Below are positions 47,385-59,501 of a stretch of DNA of 64,000 bases, one piece after another. Location of the stretch: positions 13,804,009 to 13,868,008 of the forward strand of contig CM063247.1 of NCBI GenBank assembly GCA_032158295.1, in the 5' to 3' direction. The position numbers were made by a program, and so were the translations under genes. Under the pieces are notes generated by a model, which saw only the letters and a program-made list of their open reading frames with translations, did not search any database and was not told the DNA's origin. The DNA comes from Pycnopodia helianthoides. Its lineage: Eukaryota; Echinodermata; Asteroidea; Forcipulatida; Asteriidae. The number at the start of each line of letters is the position of its first letter. Positions within the stretch are counted from its first letter, which is position 1.

Positions 47385-47522
47385 TTCCCAACTTAGGATT
47401 AATCTTAGCACTTAGGACGAGTTAAGTTCCGTATCCATAGACGTTAGGACGCATTGAACCCATCCTAAGTTAGGACGAGTTACTCATCCTAACTCGAGAT
47501 AGGATTAATCCTAGCACTTCAT
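47385..47522. repeat. Palindromic repeat, CTAAGTTAGGACGAGTTAC type
   Basis: Contains CCTAAGTTAGGACGAGTTAC next to TCATCCTAACTCGAGATAGG and GGATTAATCTTAGCACTT at both ends. The inverted, self-similar structure suggests another small non-autonomous element. Confidence 0.5.
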
Positions 47523-48361
47523 GAAAGTGGCTGCAGTACTGAGAGACTAAAAAAAAACTGTGGAATTGAGGGTTGCAGACAGAAGCTGATATAAAGGGCT
47601 GACATTTGGGACAAAGAACAACAACAAAAACCACTGAATGATCAAAACCTAGACAGAAACCTGTGGGTCCGAGACCAGATGGTCTGACAAAAAGACTGAC
47701 ACCAAAATCAAGAATTAATGACTCCAGATTATTGACCTGAATTTGTAACACAAAGACCAGAGGAAAAAACTGGAAGCCCAAGACCAAGAATTGAGATCAA
47801 GAGTGTCTGTCCAAGAACGGACCCAGAAGTCAAAATCAATACAGAGATTGTGCAGGTAAGACCTTTAGAGATAAGAGTACCCACTGTGAATAGATTACGA
47901 ATACTTTCATCGAGTTGTTTCTGGATAAAGATGAATCAATCTTTCCGATCGAATCGAACCTGAACACACTATTATGCCCATGTTTTTTGAGTTGTAGTTT
48001 GAGATTGTTTTCCAAAATGCAATTTCCCTATGTCAATTTTAAGCTAATTTTTCATTTGATAAAATCAAAATAAGAACTGAGTGTCGGGGAACGGTCTTCT
48101 CCACACATGGCATTATTTCAAAGAAATATTGCAAAGGACATTTGATATCGGCACCACGCTTTTAAAAATCAAGATTTGTCCAGTGTAATTTTTCCGATCA
48201 TTTCCGATCATGTATCATAGCTTATGACATTTTGGTGGGTAATGTGCTATGTGCTAATGAAGTCTTTATGTGCTGACTAAATTTGGTTAGCAACTCTCTG
48301 AAAACTGATACAAGGTGCTGTACCTTTCCTAAAGCTTATCGTCTCGATAGCAACTCCTCAT

Positions 48362-48550
48362 CTATTTCTTGTGTTTCTCAACGATGGCCAAGAACTCTTT
48401 CACATCTTCCGTTGAGCCCATGATGACCGGGACACGTTGGTGGATGTTGGTTGGTTGGACATCCAAGATGGCTTCCGTCCCCGTGGTTGCTAAGCCACCA
48501 GCTTGCTCTACGATGTACGCCATTGGGTTTGCCTCATAGAAAAGCCTCAG
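48362..48550 (-). CDS. FBP1: FBP1 exon 6 (stop codon)
   Basis: Acceptor ATCCAACAG. Encodes [20 protein letters not shown] with the metal ligand Glu, then [20 protein letters not shown] and ends EKHKK, TAG. The C terminus is close to the human length. Confidence 0.97.
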   Translation of the reverse strand: MRLFYEANPMAYIVEQAGGLATTGTEAILDVQPTNIHQRVPVIMGSTEDVKEFLAIVEKHKK

Positions 48551-51500
48551 CTGTTGGATCAAATAAATGTTTGTCTAATGATTGAAAGACTAGAAGTCAT
48601 TACATTACATCGTTGGTTCTTAACATATTTCCAATTTCTACGATTTAAGACACACACTCTTCAACCAACAAGCACAAACTTCATCAAATTAGGCGATCAC
48701 ATTGAAGTGAAAACTATGAACAATAATTTATTGTTGCAATTGAAATAAGACATGCTTTTTTTTTAGTTTTTTTTTAATTTCTTTCTTTATATATTTATAT
48801 TATTTATTTGGGCTAAATATTTCCATCTGATAACTTATTCTAAAGTTCATACCAGTGTCAAATTTACTTGCAAATTCCTTTCAAAGACTTTCACAGCGAA
48901 ATGTAAAAATGGGTATTTACCATTAAACAAAATGGTATCCAAAGCCATTAATTTTGAGTACTTCTTTGTTTTGAGTCTATTTTTATGATGTACCATGTAA
49001 CTGATCCATCACACAATGGTTTCCATGGAAACATTTTTCCGCCACAAAAGAAATCCTGGGCAGAACCCTGTACTAGAACAGAACTGTCTTCAGATGCGTC
49101 TTCTAAGATAACGTCTGCGTCTTCTAAGACAACGTCTCACATACCTTTCCCTTTGGACTCTTCTTGTGGGCTGGGTATAAGAAGATTCCTCCATACACCA
49201 AGGTCCGATGCATATCTGCTACCATAGAACCAATATAGCGAGACCCATAGGCTGCTCTACCCTCCTGTAAGATTCAAATCATAGTTGTTATTAAATTTCA
49301 GACATTAGAAGTATCAATCCAACTAGCATTAAAGAATATTTAGAAATCCTCTCAACTACAGGCAACTTGGTTTTTAAGCTTTTCAAACATTATAGAGGAG
49401 ACCTTCATTTATCATCAAATACAATCTGCTTTGGACAATAAATTTTTTAGAAAGTTTTGTTATGAATGTGATCTTCAAAAACTACAGTTTGATAACAATT
49501 TCCTCTTGGTGTGGAAATGAAGCTCCCTGAATGTACAGAATGTTACATGTCAGAGGTTTACAGACTCTCTACATCCTTTCAAATAGATATCTGAAGGTCT
49601 GGTCACAACAAGGGCCAAGTCTTTTCATTTCTGTGATGGCAAGTTTGCCTCAGTCAAGAAAAATCTAAAGGTGCAGGGAGATCAGTGAAGAATCCTGAAA
49701 TCAGGAAAAATCCTGATAAATCAAATGCCTGCTTGAATTCTTGGTCATGTGACCGATTACATCACTTGCATACTGTCTACACAACACTTAAAGGCAGTGG
49801 ACACTATTGGTAATTACTCAAAATAATTATTAGCATAAAACCTTTCTTGGTAACGAGTAATGGGGAGAGGTTGACAATATAAAACATTGTGAGAAACGGC
49901 TCCCTCTGAAGTGACATAGTTTTCGAGAAAGAAGTAATTTTTCCACGAATTTTATTTCGAGACCTCAGAATTAGAATTTGAGGTCTCGAAATCAACCATC
50001 TGAAAGCACACAACTTTGTGTGACAAGGGTGTTTTTTCTTTCATAGTTATCTCGCAACTTTGACGACCAATTGAGCTCAAGTTTTTACAGGTTTGTTATT
50101 TTATCCAAATGTTGAGATACACCAAGTGAGAAGACTGGTCTTTGACAATTACCAAAAGTGTCCAGTGTCTTTAATGTACATGACAGATGCCAGGATCCCG
50201 GCACTTAAACAAAAGCACCAAGACTTACTGTGGATGTTTTCTTAGAATCGACGTATTCTTTGATTTCATCGGCCCATAACTCTGTGTAGCCTTCATTAAT
50301 GCTGTAGATCTTCCCTCTGGGTTTGATTCGGATGTTACGCTCTGTCAGGATGAACTCTCCAATAGCCTAAAAATAAAATAAAGTATTCACAGACTTTATT
50401 CAATCGGCGTATATATTTCAACATTTTTAAGACAGTACAGATTGTTCTATTGTAAGAACCCAGTTCCCTTTCCCTCTTTAGACTGATTCAAAACCCGAAC
50501 CAAGATATTTTGACCAAAGCATAACCATAAGTCAGTTAACTTCAGTTCAGTCTTTAACATGCATTAGTTAGATGCTTTTTGCATGAAATCTTCAGCCATG
50601 GCCAAGGTCTGCAGAGTGGAAGCATTAATCACAGTGGTCCGGACTAAATGGATAGGTTAACCACTTCACGTCTGATGATGACGTGTATATCCGCCAACAT
50701 TTTCTGGATTGGCCCAAGGCAGACGATTTATTTTGACCTGAACAACTTTGAAGCCCCTCAATTTTTTGCCGGCAGGTGGACGGCTGATGAAAATATCCAG
50801 CAGGACTTTTCAATGTGTAGAGTGCACAGGCATGCACCTTCTGTGCTACGCTTAATTTCACCTGCAGAAAGAGGGACACAATGTACTGGCAATCATGCCT
50901 TGTAATATCCCTTTTTTCGTGGAGTTATTGTGTGATCCGAGATTCCAGACTTTGTTCTGTTGTTGTACAAATGTGGCATACAAGAATGGACAGGCTGCCA
51001 CCATTGTTTGTCATGGTATTTGGCTCAATGGGCGGTAAGTCCGAGCGTTCTGAGATTCCAGCATACCATGGCAGATTATCGGCCGTGGCTTACAGCCGAG
51101 GTTCTGCAAATCACGGTGAGTGCCTGCTCAAATTTTCTCCCAAGAAAACGTCAATTCCCAGTGCTTATTATGAGAACCTTTGCTGTCTTTCCTTTGTCAA
51201 GTCAGGGTTTCATTGTGACAACAATATTTTCAAAGGAAACCATTAAAGCTCCAAAAAGTCCTCAAAAATAACACTGTGGGTGGGCAAGGAAATCTTTTTT
51301 CTAATTCTGACCCAAAGTGGTTAAGGTGAGTACATTTAGACTTACTGGATCAAGCATAAATCCATTCACGCTGTTCCCAGCACTAAGAACAACCATACAT
51401 GCGCTTCCATACAATGCGTAACCAGCGGCAACCATCTTACGTCCAGGTTGAAGCACATCTTTGTCACTGGGAGCAGCATTTGTCTCCTAAAACAAATAAT

Positions 51501-54041
51501 CAAATCAGAGTTTGAGGTTCAAGCATACCATGGCAGATTATCGGCCGTGGCTTACGGCCGAGGTTCTGCAAATCACGGTGAGTGCCTGCTTAAGGATTGT
51601 GTTTAAGGATTTAGCCATATTGAATATAGTTTCATTTATTTAATTATTTATTCTAATTACTTCATTACACATCCAACAGCACAGTTAGTGCCACTAACAG
51701 GACGAATAGGAAACGAGAAGAAATTTTCAGTTTTAGATGCGGGAGGAAAACCCCAGACGGGGAAAACCCACGCAATCAGGTAGGGAGTGAAAACCCAATC
51801 CACATGCAAGGCTCTGGTCTGAGGTGGGATTGGAACCGGGGTCAACGAGCTGAAAGACAGGGAAAGAAACCACTAAACCAACATGATCACCTGATTTAAA
51901 CTAGAATTTCCATTTAACAGTCTCTGATTTTTTATATCCTAAATTAAACTGTGAAACAAAAAAAGGATGACAAACTGTTCCTGGTTTGATTGGCTGCATA
52001 TTGCGCCTCAGCACCTTGTAAACCATTACATGGTGCTATGTAAAGGAAAAAGATCTCATACTTCAAAACGTACACCTTTGATACCTTGCAGAATAAATCA
52101 TAAATGTTGGAGCGCCATGAGCGTCACTGAGTGACGGATTTGAGCGCTAAATAAGAAGCCAAACTATTATTGTTAACCATTTCTTACATGTTTCCAGATG
52201 CCAAAGATGGACCCAATAGAGACAAGACAGTCAATGTTTGAGGAGCCGTCCAGCGGGTCAAACGCCACGACGTACTTTCCTCTTTGCTCCGCCTCCACCT
52301 CTATCAACGTCTCGTTCTCCTCCGAGATGAGAGCGCAGGTTGTGAAGGAAGAACGGAGGGAATTGATGAAGAGATCATTTGCTAAGACGTCAAGTTTCTT
52401 CTGTTCATCCCCTGTAACGTTGGTGCTGCCTGCTATGCCATATCTACATGTAGGATAAAGTACAACCTTAAGATGTATGAAAGAACAGCTTTAAGATTGT
52501 TTGGTTCGGCCAAGTAAAACAAATAGTTACATGTACTAGTGACAGCCTTATGTTTTTGTATCTTAAACTTCAAATAAACCTAGAAATGCAAAAACCACTT
52601 GGCACTACAAGGTAAAGTATAAATTTACTGATTTGCATGTCCATTTCACCGCCTAAAACCATAAACAGCCTATACTTGCTACTTGCACTCATCGCACATT
52701 GCCAGTTGTTTTGCATCAGACTTCCCTTTTCTTTCTATTGTGGTAGTCTGGGTGCCAGCCTAATTTTTGCAAGCACTTCATGGATGGTTAAAACAAAATC
52801 ATGTATCAATGATGACAAAACATTTGCTTGCTGAAATGGCCGCCATAGAGTATTTAACATTCCAACAATAGATAGACGTCCAGTGCCCCTTCGTCACTCT
52901 ATCATAATCTTTGATGTCTGGTACTTGTGTACGCTTCAAGGAGAGTGCTTTCCTTCAGTTTCAGTTACCGGCTTGATAACGTAAAACTTAGCTGGTGTGC
53001 CCGGCCATGCCGGCGAGTGGGATCGGTACTACCTACAGTACGGGTGCGTAGAATTTTTACAGGACATTCTTACCAGTCCTTCAATAGTCGGATTTCTTAC
53101 TATGATCGGAAGTTATTTTCCTCTCATAGTGGTAAAATCTGACAATGCTGAGACAATAATTATTTGGCAAGCTCTTCGGCAAAAGCGATCCAGTTTCGCG
53201 CGGTGTGAATAGCGTCATTGTGTTCAGCGTGAAAAGGCCCCCTAGGCCGATCTTGGCAGGTAGTTTTTTCTGGTTGGGATAATAATTTTTTTTTTTTACT
53301 TTCTTGTTTTCAATTTTATTTACATTTTCAAAAGGTAAAATTAGTATTTTATTTTTCAAATTTCAGGAACATTTTACTTATTTTATGATTTATAACAATT
53401 ACCAGTAGGCAGTAACTTAGGTATTTTCGGAGATCGCTCGCACATGTTTTGCACACGGCACGTCAGCTGCATGACAACAGGATTGAATGTCTAAAACTAG
53501 TCATGTCTGACTATTGCAAGAAATCTCATCACAGCAAAAAATCCTGTAAAATGTCTATGCACCCGTACTGACCTATGGCTGCCGTTTCAGCAAGCAAATG
53601 TTTTGTTATCGTTGATACTATAGCAATGGTCATTGTCTCCACTGATCTATTGTTTATCGAAAGAGTAATTCACCCGATATTATCAATTTCATTATCGTTA
53701 ATAAAAATTGAACTATCTATCTTCTTTATTTGTTTAATAATTAATAAAAATATTCAACAATTGCTTAGTCTCGTGTACGAGGTGATCATCAAGTTGTTCC
53801 CACAGCTCTCGACCCCATTTAAAAAAAAAATTCATATGGATTAACTCGACCTTCACTAGGGCTCAACTTACAGTTTTGCGATGCCTGCTTTACGTACAGC
53901 CGACGACACGGCTTTAATGGCGGTCAGTAATGCATTGAGTAGCTGTGTGAGCTCACCGGTGGCGCTCGGAAAACGTCTCTGTTCCTCCAGAACGAACCGA
54001 TTCAGAGTCATAAAATCAGTCTGCAAAGCTCCTCCAGACAT
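48362..54041 (-). CDS. FBP1: Fructose-1,6-bisphosphatase (six-exon gene)
   Basis: Hydrolyses fructose 1,6-bisphosphate to fructose 6-phosphate in cytosolic gluconeogenesis. Exons in order: 54041-53872, 52443-52188, 51486-51346, 50366-50229, 49264-49145, 48550-48362. All borders are AG/GT and all phases agree, giving 337 residues (human 338). The AMP-site helix ([18 protein letters not shown]) is kept. Metal-binding acidic residues are E98/E99, D119, D122 ([11 protein letters not shown]) and E281 (YEANPMAY). The substrate-contact segment is [20 protein letters not shown], about residues 241-260. Nothing is truncated. The introns carry a 660-base TTAA element, a SINE and a MITE. Naming as FBP1 rather than a generic FBP assumes one gene, as is usual for invertebrates. 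Confidence 0.97.
49145..49264 (-). CDS. FBP1: FBP1 exon 5
   Basis: Acceptor CTTACAG, donor AAG|GTATGT, 40 codons. Encodes [20 protein letters not shown], the substrate-contact segment, then [15 protein letters not shown]. Confidence 0.97.
49788..50174. mobile_element. TTAA-type MITE, AGGCAGTGGACACTATTGG family, copy 1
   Basis: TTAA at 49788-49791 and 50171-50174; ends AGGCAGTGGACACTATTGG and CCAAAAGTGTCCAGTGTCT. Located in the FBP1 intron between exons 4 and 5. Two more copies at 59115-59501 and 62987-63362. Confidence 0.88.
50229..50366 (-). CDS. FBP1: FBP1 exon 4
   Basis: Acceptor TTTTTAG, donor ACA|GTAAGT, phase 0. Encodes [20 protein letters not shown] then [20 protein letters not shown]. 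Confidence 0.97.
50657..51324. mobile_element. TTAA-flanked element of about 660 bases in FBP1 intron 3
   Basis: TTAA at 50657-50660 and 51321-51324, with short inverted ends CCACTT..GTCTGA / CCACTTTGGGTCAGA. The interior is GC-richer and has 85-121-residue open frames with no recognised similarity. Piece 51054-51133 recurs at 51521-51597. It may be a piggyBac-class relic or large MITE. Confidence 0.55.
51346..51486 (-). CDS. FBP1: FBP1 exon 3
   Basis: Acceptor TTTTAG, donor CCA|GTAAGT, phase 0 at both ends. Encodes [20 protein letters not shown] then [20 protein letters not shown] and NGFMLDP. A TTAA-flanked element begins only 22 bases beyond the donor. Confidence 0.97.
51521..51597. repeat. 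Fragment repeating part of the 50657-51324 element
   Basis: Nearly identical to 51054-51133, with GCATACCATGGCAGATTATC, GGCCGTGGCTTACGGCCGAG and GGTGAGTGCCTGCT. It lies 35 bases upstream of FBP1 exon 3. Confidence 0.8.
51650..51895 (-). repeat. tRNA-derived SINE, fourth family, in FBP1 intron 2
   Basis: On the minus strand: GTTGGTTTAGTGGTTTC (A-box region), GACCCCGGTTCCAATCCCAC (B-box region), then a body with GTGGGTTTTCCCCGTCTGGG and CGTCCTGTTAGTGGCACTAA. Confidence 0.6.
52188..52443 (-). CDS. FBP1: FBP1 exon 2
   Basis: Acceptor CATGTAG, donor CAT|GTAAGA. Encodes [20 protein letters not shown] through [20 protein letters not shown]. Holds the metal-binding acidic cluster. Confidence 0.97.
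52815..53615. mobile_element. Foldback element with an interrupted left arm, FBP1 intron 1
   Basis: CATTTGCTTGCTGAAATGGC (52,821-52,840) and TACAGTACGGGTGCGTAGAA (53,035-53,054) occur together, inverted, in 53,545-53,610 (TGCACCCGTACTGACCTATG, GCCGTTTCAGCAAGCAAATG). The left arm therefore appears split by about 180 bases. Confidence 0.5.
53872..54041 (-). CDS. FBP1: FBP1 exon 1 (start codon)
   Basis: Starts [20 protein letters not shown], then the AMP-binding region [20 protein letters not shown] and AVRKAGIAK. Donor AAACT|GTAAGT leaves phase 2, completing a Leu codon with exon 2. Confidence 0.97.
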
Positions 54042-54162
54042 CCTGGAATTATCTTGTTTTCTCGACTACCTAGAATTTACAAGACAAAACTTGTAAAAGA
54101 TGTAAAACTCCGCGACTTTTTACAACTCGCCTGAGCTCGACTGGTTGATTATGCACTTTGGC

Positions 54163-54224
54163 TTATTTGTTTACTGGTGGGTCAATCAGCTGTGGCCAAT
54201 CGGAATGCTTTAATTGTTCACGTG
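54163..54224. promoter_or_regulatory. Candidate FBP1 promoter: forkhead site, CCAAT, E-box
   Basis: Upstream of the FBP1 ATG (54041) lie TTATTTGTTTAC at 54163-54174, whose reverse complement contains the FoxO/FoxA core GTAAACA, a CCAAT at 54196-54200, and a CACGTG E-box at 54219-54224. A second CACGTG is near 54308. Forkhead control of gluconeogenic genes is known in vertebrates; its use here is inferred. Confidence 0.4.
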
Positions 54225-55654
54225 AGAGACACACCTCCAAACGTATTTGGCTGGTAACCAGTTTGTTAGGTACGAGTCGTGCAGTTGTGTGAGAGGGAGC
54301 CATACTACACGTGTACGTGTCTAGTCTAGCACCGCGTCAGATCGAAGGGTCATGCAAATTATATTTCGTGCATAATAGTAGCCTACACGATACTTTATCC
54401 CAATAGAACCAATAGCTAAACAAACTATTGGCTTGGGTTAACACTTTACCTTTAAATAAACAACAATTTGTTGTCTACGATCACCAACCAAATATTAATT
54501 CCAAATCAAAGCACACTTAAAACAGCAAATAATAGTCTGGTCCCATTTTGCAATCGTGGCACTATGGCTTGCAGTACTGCCATCGCACACAGGGAACTCT
54601 TATTCTATTTTCTGTCTGTCACCTTTTTCTCGCAGACGTTTGTCCTCGTGAAATCGATGGTTCGGTAGTAAACCATGGTTAATGAGATGTTTAAAGTAGA
54701 TTTGTTCACTACATGTAATGCCCGTAGAGGAACAATCGCTCATGTAACTCCTCGGTCGTTTTCTTTCGCTGGTAATTAAAGACGAATGTCCGGAATTGAC
54801 GTTGACTTACTGGCACCAGCAACAATTACTAGATCCATTATTATAGTGTTTGGTTTCTATATACAATCCCCTAAAATAATAATTAATAATGCCTGTAGGC
54901 TTCTTGCTTGTCAAGACAATTCGCTACGTGCAAATAATCAAGATGGGAGAATGAACTAATATTAATGAAAATACGGACACAAAACTGTGGTTTAGCTTCT
55001 CTTATATTATTATGACAATTAATCTGTCAATGGTGTGCTAACTATACCATAATCAGTCCAGCTGGAACTTTGATCAAATTAACACAAAACGATAATCTTT
55101 CTACGCAATCTTCAAAAACATCAAAATCTTCCAAATGCAAAATCCTGTTTATACAATTGGTGCTCGATATGGGGCAGAGGGTAACCCCCTCCAATTGTGT
55201 CTTCATTGTATGCTTGGAATCTCAGGAATTCTTTTGAGGATTTTAGGGGGGTGGGGGAGTTCTATACAAGAGGAAAATAGTGTGTTATAGTATGGGAACA
55301 TTGGGGGGGACCACGACCCTCTATACCGCATATCGGGCAAGCTATAATTATGTTATGATCTTCAGTCTAATTAGTCAGGCATCAAAACTAAATCATCAAC
55401 ATATAAAATGAAATACACTACCACCACTACTTATCAGTCTGTAGCCCCCGTCGAGTTTTATTCGCAGTTTGAATTTTTTATTTTCAACTCTTGTTGGCAG
55501 AATTAGGTCCCTCATTCTCAATTGGTGCTCATTCTCAATTGGTGGCCCGACTGGTATTTGTAGTGCATTAACCTCCAACTTTATCTAGCCTCTGTTGGCC
55601 ACGCCCACTCTTAGGTCTCTGGGCTCCTGCACACAGTAATGAGGGACTTTGGAA

Positions 55655-55895
55655 CGAAATATTGTCAATCTGAGAAACGTGCATGAAACGTTTCTCAGAT
55701 TGTGTATTCCAATATTCACGGATTGTTCTACATGCGTGCACATCACTATATACTCAAGATTTTCTGCGATATCTAAAAAACGCTGCTACCTTTTGAATAA
55801 AATTTTCACAGGTTATTTTTTTCTCAGTATATATTTACATTCATTTTGTATTAAACATTCGATCGGTTAAACAAATCCAAAGGTATACTTTGCCT
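55655..55895. mobile_element. TTAA-type MITE fragment
   Basis: Shares CTGAGAAACG, TGTATTCCAATATTCACG and TTTTCACAGGTTATTTTTTT with the 33569/40112 elements. The termini are degraded. Confidence 0.5.
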
Positions 55896-58382
55896 CTAAT
55901 TGCTCTTGTTGTTTTTTAAGATGTGTTGTGTTTCACTGCTTGGGGAATGGAGAGCCCGTGATATAATTCTTGCTATTTGTTCAAACTATCGGATCCAAAT
56001 ATATGGAGAACACAAAAATATATACTACAATCTATTTGAATGCTTGGCTGACCTAATTTACATATTTAAGGGTTGAAAAAAAAATCCCAAAAAGCTTCCC
56101 TCTTTCTCTTTCCTGCCATGCTTGCCCTGAGAAAACACGGAAAAAAAAACAAACAAACAAACACAATCGCTTGTTGTATTAGCATGTGCTAAATTATCCA
56201 ATTAAAAACAATGCATTTTGATGTAATTTTATGGTGTATTGTAATATTGCCTGTTATGTATAAATAATTTTAAATATTTACAGAATTTCCAAAAACATCA
56301 CTTCAATCACGGCATCTTCAACAACAACAATTAATTGCAACACTCAGACCAGAGCCGTACACGGCGCTGACTCGGACTCTTGAATAGCTCCCTCTCGAGT
56401 TCATCCAACTCCAATCCAATCAAACAGCCTGTGCCTTTTTTTTGCAGCACACAACAGTAGAGCGAGTAATGCCACGGTCATCAGAGCAGACGACTCCCCA
56501 ACAACCCCACCGTGCAATTTCCATCGATTGTTTGCGCGCCTACCTGTCTACAATTAAATGTTTAGATGAAATTATACGCAACCTTTGGCTCATCTGGACC
56601 TTAGTTTACTACTCTGATTCAACGTCCTCCACCATAGCGGCACGTCTCTGATGTCGCAGAAGGGGGTAGTCTTTCGGAAGATAAAACGCAATGTGTGAAG
56701 CAGGACAATTTATTCAGCGAGTATAAGGTAAGTGACAATTGGAATGAGACGAGCTCGTCCCAGGCAGACATGTGCAGTATATTCACATTGCACAGATTGA
56801 AATTTCGCTCGTATGTGAATGGGCCATATGTTGCTTAATGGAGAGACTTCAAAATATACTAAGATTTAAAGCAATGTTGGCACACGTCTTTTTAAGGGGG
56901 ACAACCCCGCGATACAAAACTCCACAGCAGGCCCCTATCCCTGCGCCATATTAAAAATGCAGTAACGGAAAATTCAAGTTGGAATTTTAATTGCATTTAG
57001 CGATAAAATCAGTGAACCGTGCAAGAAAATCAACTCCACAATTCACTGTTGTTGGACTGTTGTAGAAGAACGTCTTTCAAAAGGTATACATTAAGGAGAG
57101 CCGTATTTTGAGATTGTTGTCTGCTATACAATGCTGCATATGAATTCAGCACTTCATTGAATTGTCTTGTTTGGCTGAAAGTGAATTTATGAAAAAATCT
57201 ATGCATTTTTAACAAGTTTATACAAGTCTCCACACAGTCATAAAATGAAATTGCTTGTGTCGAACCTGGTAATTTATCACATTAGATGACGCTCGTTTCT
57301 CTTGCTTTGAGCTCATGAAGACTGCACGATCCATTGCAAGCTTATGATAGATGAAACAGCATCAGCATTAAAAAAATAGTCTTGAAAAGCAGCAAGAAAA
57401 TCTTTGTAATGTCACTCATATCGGAAATGAATCCGTAAATATTGGTTATACACAACTTTATCAATTTCGAAAAACGAAAGTTTTTTTCGGCAACACCAAA
57501 ATAGTCTGGTTACTTTAGCATTCAATATCGCTTGAGTGGTTATTGGGAAACAGACACAGATGGTCACAGCGGGGTTCTCAAAGACCTATAGGATCTATAA
57601 TATTGTGTAATTTGCCGCTAAAATTAGAGTGACACGACTTTGGTGCAGACTCCATGGAGCCGACCGGGTCCAGAGCCACACCTCTGAAGGGCACCGTAGC
57701 TCAAAATCACGGCAGACTATTAGAGCCAAACCTACACCCTATCACTATACCACCATCTACCCTCAATATATCGTATCGGTGCCTATACCCGGAACTATAA
57801 TTGTCATCTGAGCGCAACTAAATCAAATAAAGACCAGCCGTGGGGAATTGTGCTATAATTCAGTTTGTCCCGTTCTTAACTATGACGGAAGATTTCCTTT
57901 TTTATTCCAGTTTATTTATACTATTATGTGCGTCACACAATGGCACGGCTATGAAATGCATGCATGGCCTGCTGTAATCGACGGACGCTGTAAACCCACA
58001 GAGTGGGATTGAACGCTAGCTGGCCAACCGTAACAAAGCGATGTCACAGTCGTTGTTGTTTATGGGCCGCGGTCATGGCCACAACTCAACTGCAGTTTAT
58101 AATTTCGTTTCATGGAATATTTAAAAAAAAACGTTCTTCTTTCCAAGAGCGGTTTACCACAGAGAATTCAGCGAGTAGCTGAGAGAGTAGGCCTACCCCA
58201 TGGGCAAAAGCAAAAAGTGCCAGAAATCTCAAGACGGCGCGACATATCATGCCGAATAAAGGCAGAGAAATAAACTTAGTTAACAACAAATATTGAAAAC
58301 TTCCTCAAAAGGCCGCATGGCAGACAAAGTAAGGAACCCTCAGGCATACCTACACGACAAGCCTACAAATTGAAATTGATTC

Positions 58383-58605
58383 TACATGATTAAGACCACA
58401 GGACCCCCATTCTGTAAGATTTGACACTCTACAGTCATTGCAAGGGTTGTGGGTTCGAATCCCACCCGAGTAATATGCCTGTGGATTTGTTTTTTTCCCA
58501 CAGGACTCGCAAAAAATACTGAGAATAATGCAGATACTTAACATCAGTGTACGGATAAAACACAATATTCTTAACCCCGATGCAAATTTAACATCCTACT
58601 AAAAA
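58383..58605 (+). repeat. tRNA-derived SINE, second family, copy 2
   Basis: GTGGGTTCGAATCCCACCCG (B box), GAGTAATATGCCTGTGGATT, TTCCCACAGGACTCGC and a tail CCCCGATGCAAATTTAACAT match 27178-27375. Confidence 0.7.
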
Positions 58606-59114
58606 AAATACAGTCTTGTGCAAAAAACATATAGAAAGTGTTTTTTGTCTCTTATTTTTTTATTTTAAGTGCAACCAGAGATGGAAAGCATAGATCTCTG
58701 ACCAAAAAGTCAATGATATTGATAAAAACCCTGACATTCACTTTAAAATACTTTGAAAAGAACTGAGCGAGTGACCCAGATTTATTTTTATGAGTAGATT
58801 TCTCTTTATTAGGAGTAGACTTTAATCAATTGACCCATACTGCGTTCATTCCTATATACGATGTGTTTGTGACAGCCTATAATAGGGGAAAATGGTTTAT
58901 ACGGTCATTGTGCATTAAATTCAAAGGCAATATCCCTGAAATCAAAGTCTGGATTGTCTATTCTAGGTTATTCGTACCAGCGTGTTGAATGAAAAGCTTG
59001 ACTAGATGCGATATTTATCATTCGTGCTCTTTATTCCACTTAAAAAAAAAAAAAATTAAGAGGTTTTCCTCGATTTTTTAAAAAGCAAAAGCCAGTTTAT
59101 TACATTTGATTTGC

Positions 59115-59501
59115 TTAAAGGCAGTGGACACTATTGGTAATTACTCAAAATAATTATTAGCATAAAAACCTTACTTGGTAACGAGTAATGGGGAGAGGTT
59201 GACAGTATAAAACATTGTGAGAAACGGCTCCCTCTGAAGTGACATAGTTTTCGAGAAAGAAGTAATTTTCCACGAATTTGATTTTGAGACCTCAGAATTA
59301 TATTTTTAGGTCTCGAAATCCACCATCTGAAAGTACACAACTTCGTGTGACAAGGGTGTTTTTTCTTTCATAGTTATCTCGCAACTTCGACGACCAATTG
59401 AGCTCAAGTTTTTACAGGTTTGTTATTTTATCCATATGTTGAGATACACCAAGTGAGAAGACTGGTCTTTGACAATTACCAATAGTGTCCAGTGTCTTTA
59501 A
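59115..59501. mobile_element. TTAA-type MITE, AGGCAGTGGACACTATTGG family, copy 2
   Basis: TTAA at 59115-59118 and 59498-59501. Very close to the 49788 copy along its full length and probably the youngest pair in the window. Confidence 0.88.

Larger units (their letters stand above)
44831..48361. other. Intergenic region downstream of FBP1; no gene recognised
   Basis: Contains a SINE (46280-46480), the AAGACC array and a palindromic repeat. The 88-residue frame at 45248-45514 has no recognised similarity. The left edge of FBP1 exon 6 and its 3' UTR lie at the right end. Confidence 0.55.

Noticed and set aside
47093..47411. Repetitive frames (VLVL, GLGL, KTKT types)
   Set aside because: They are translations of the AAGACC array in different frames, not genes.
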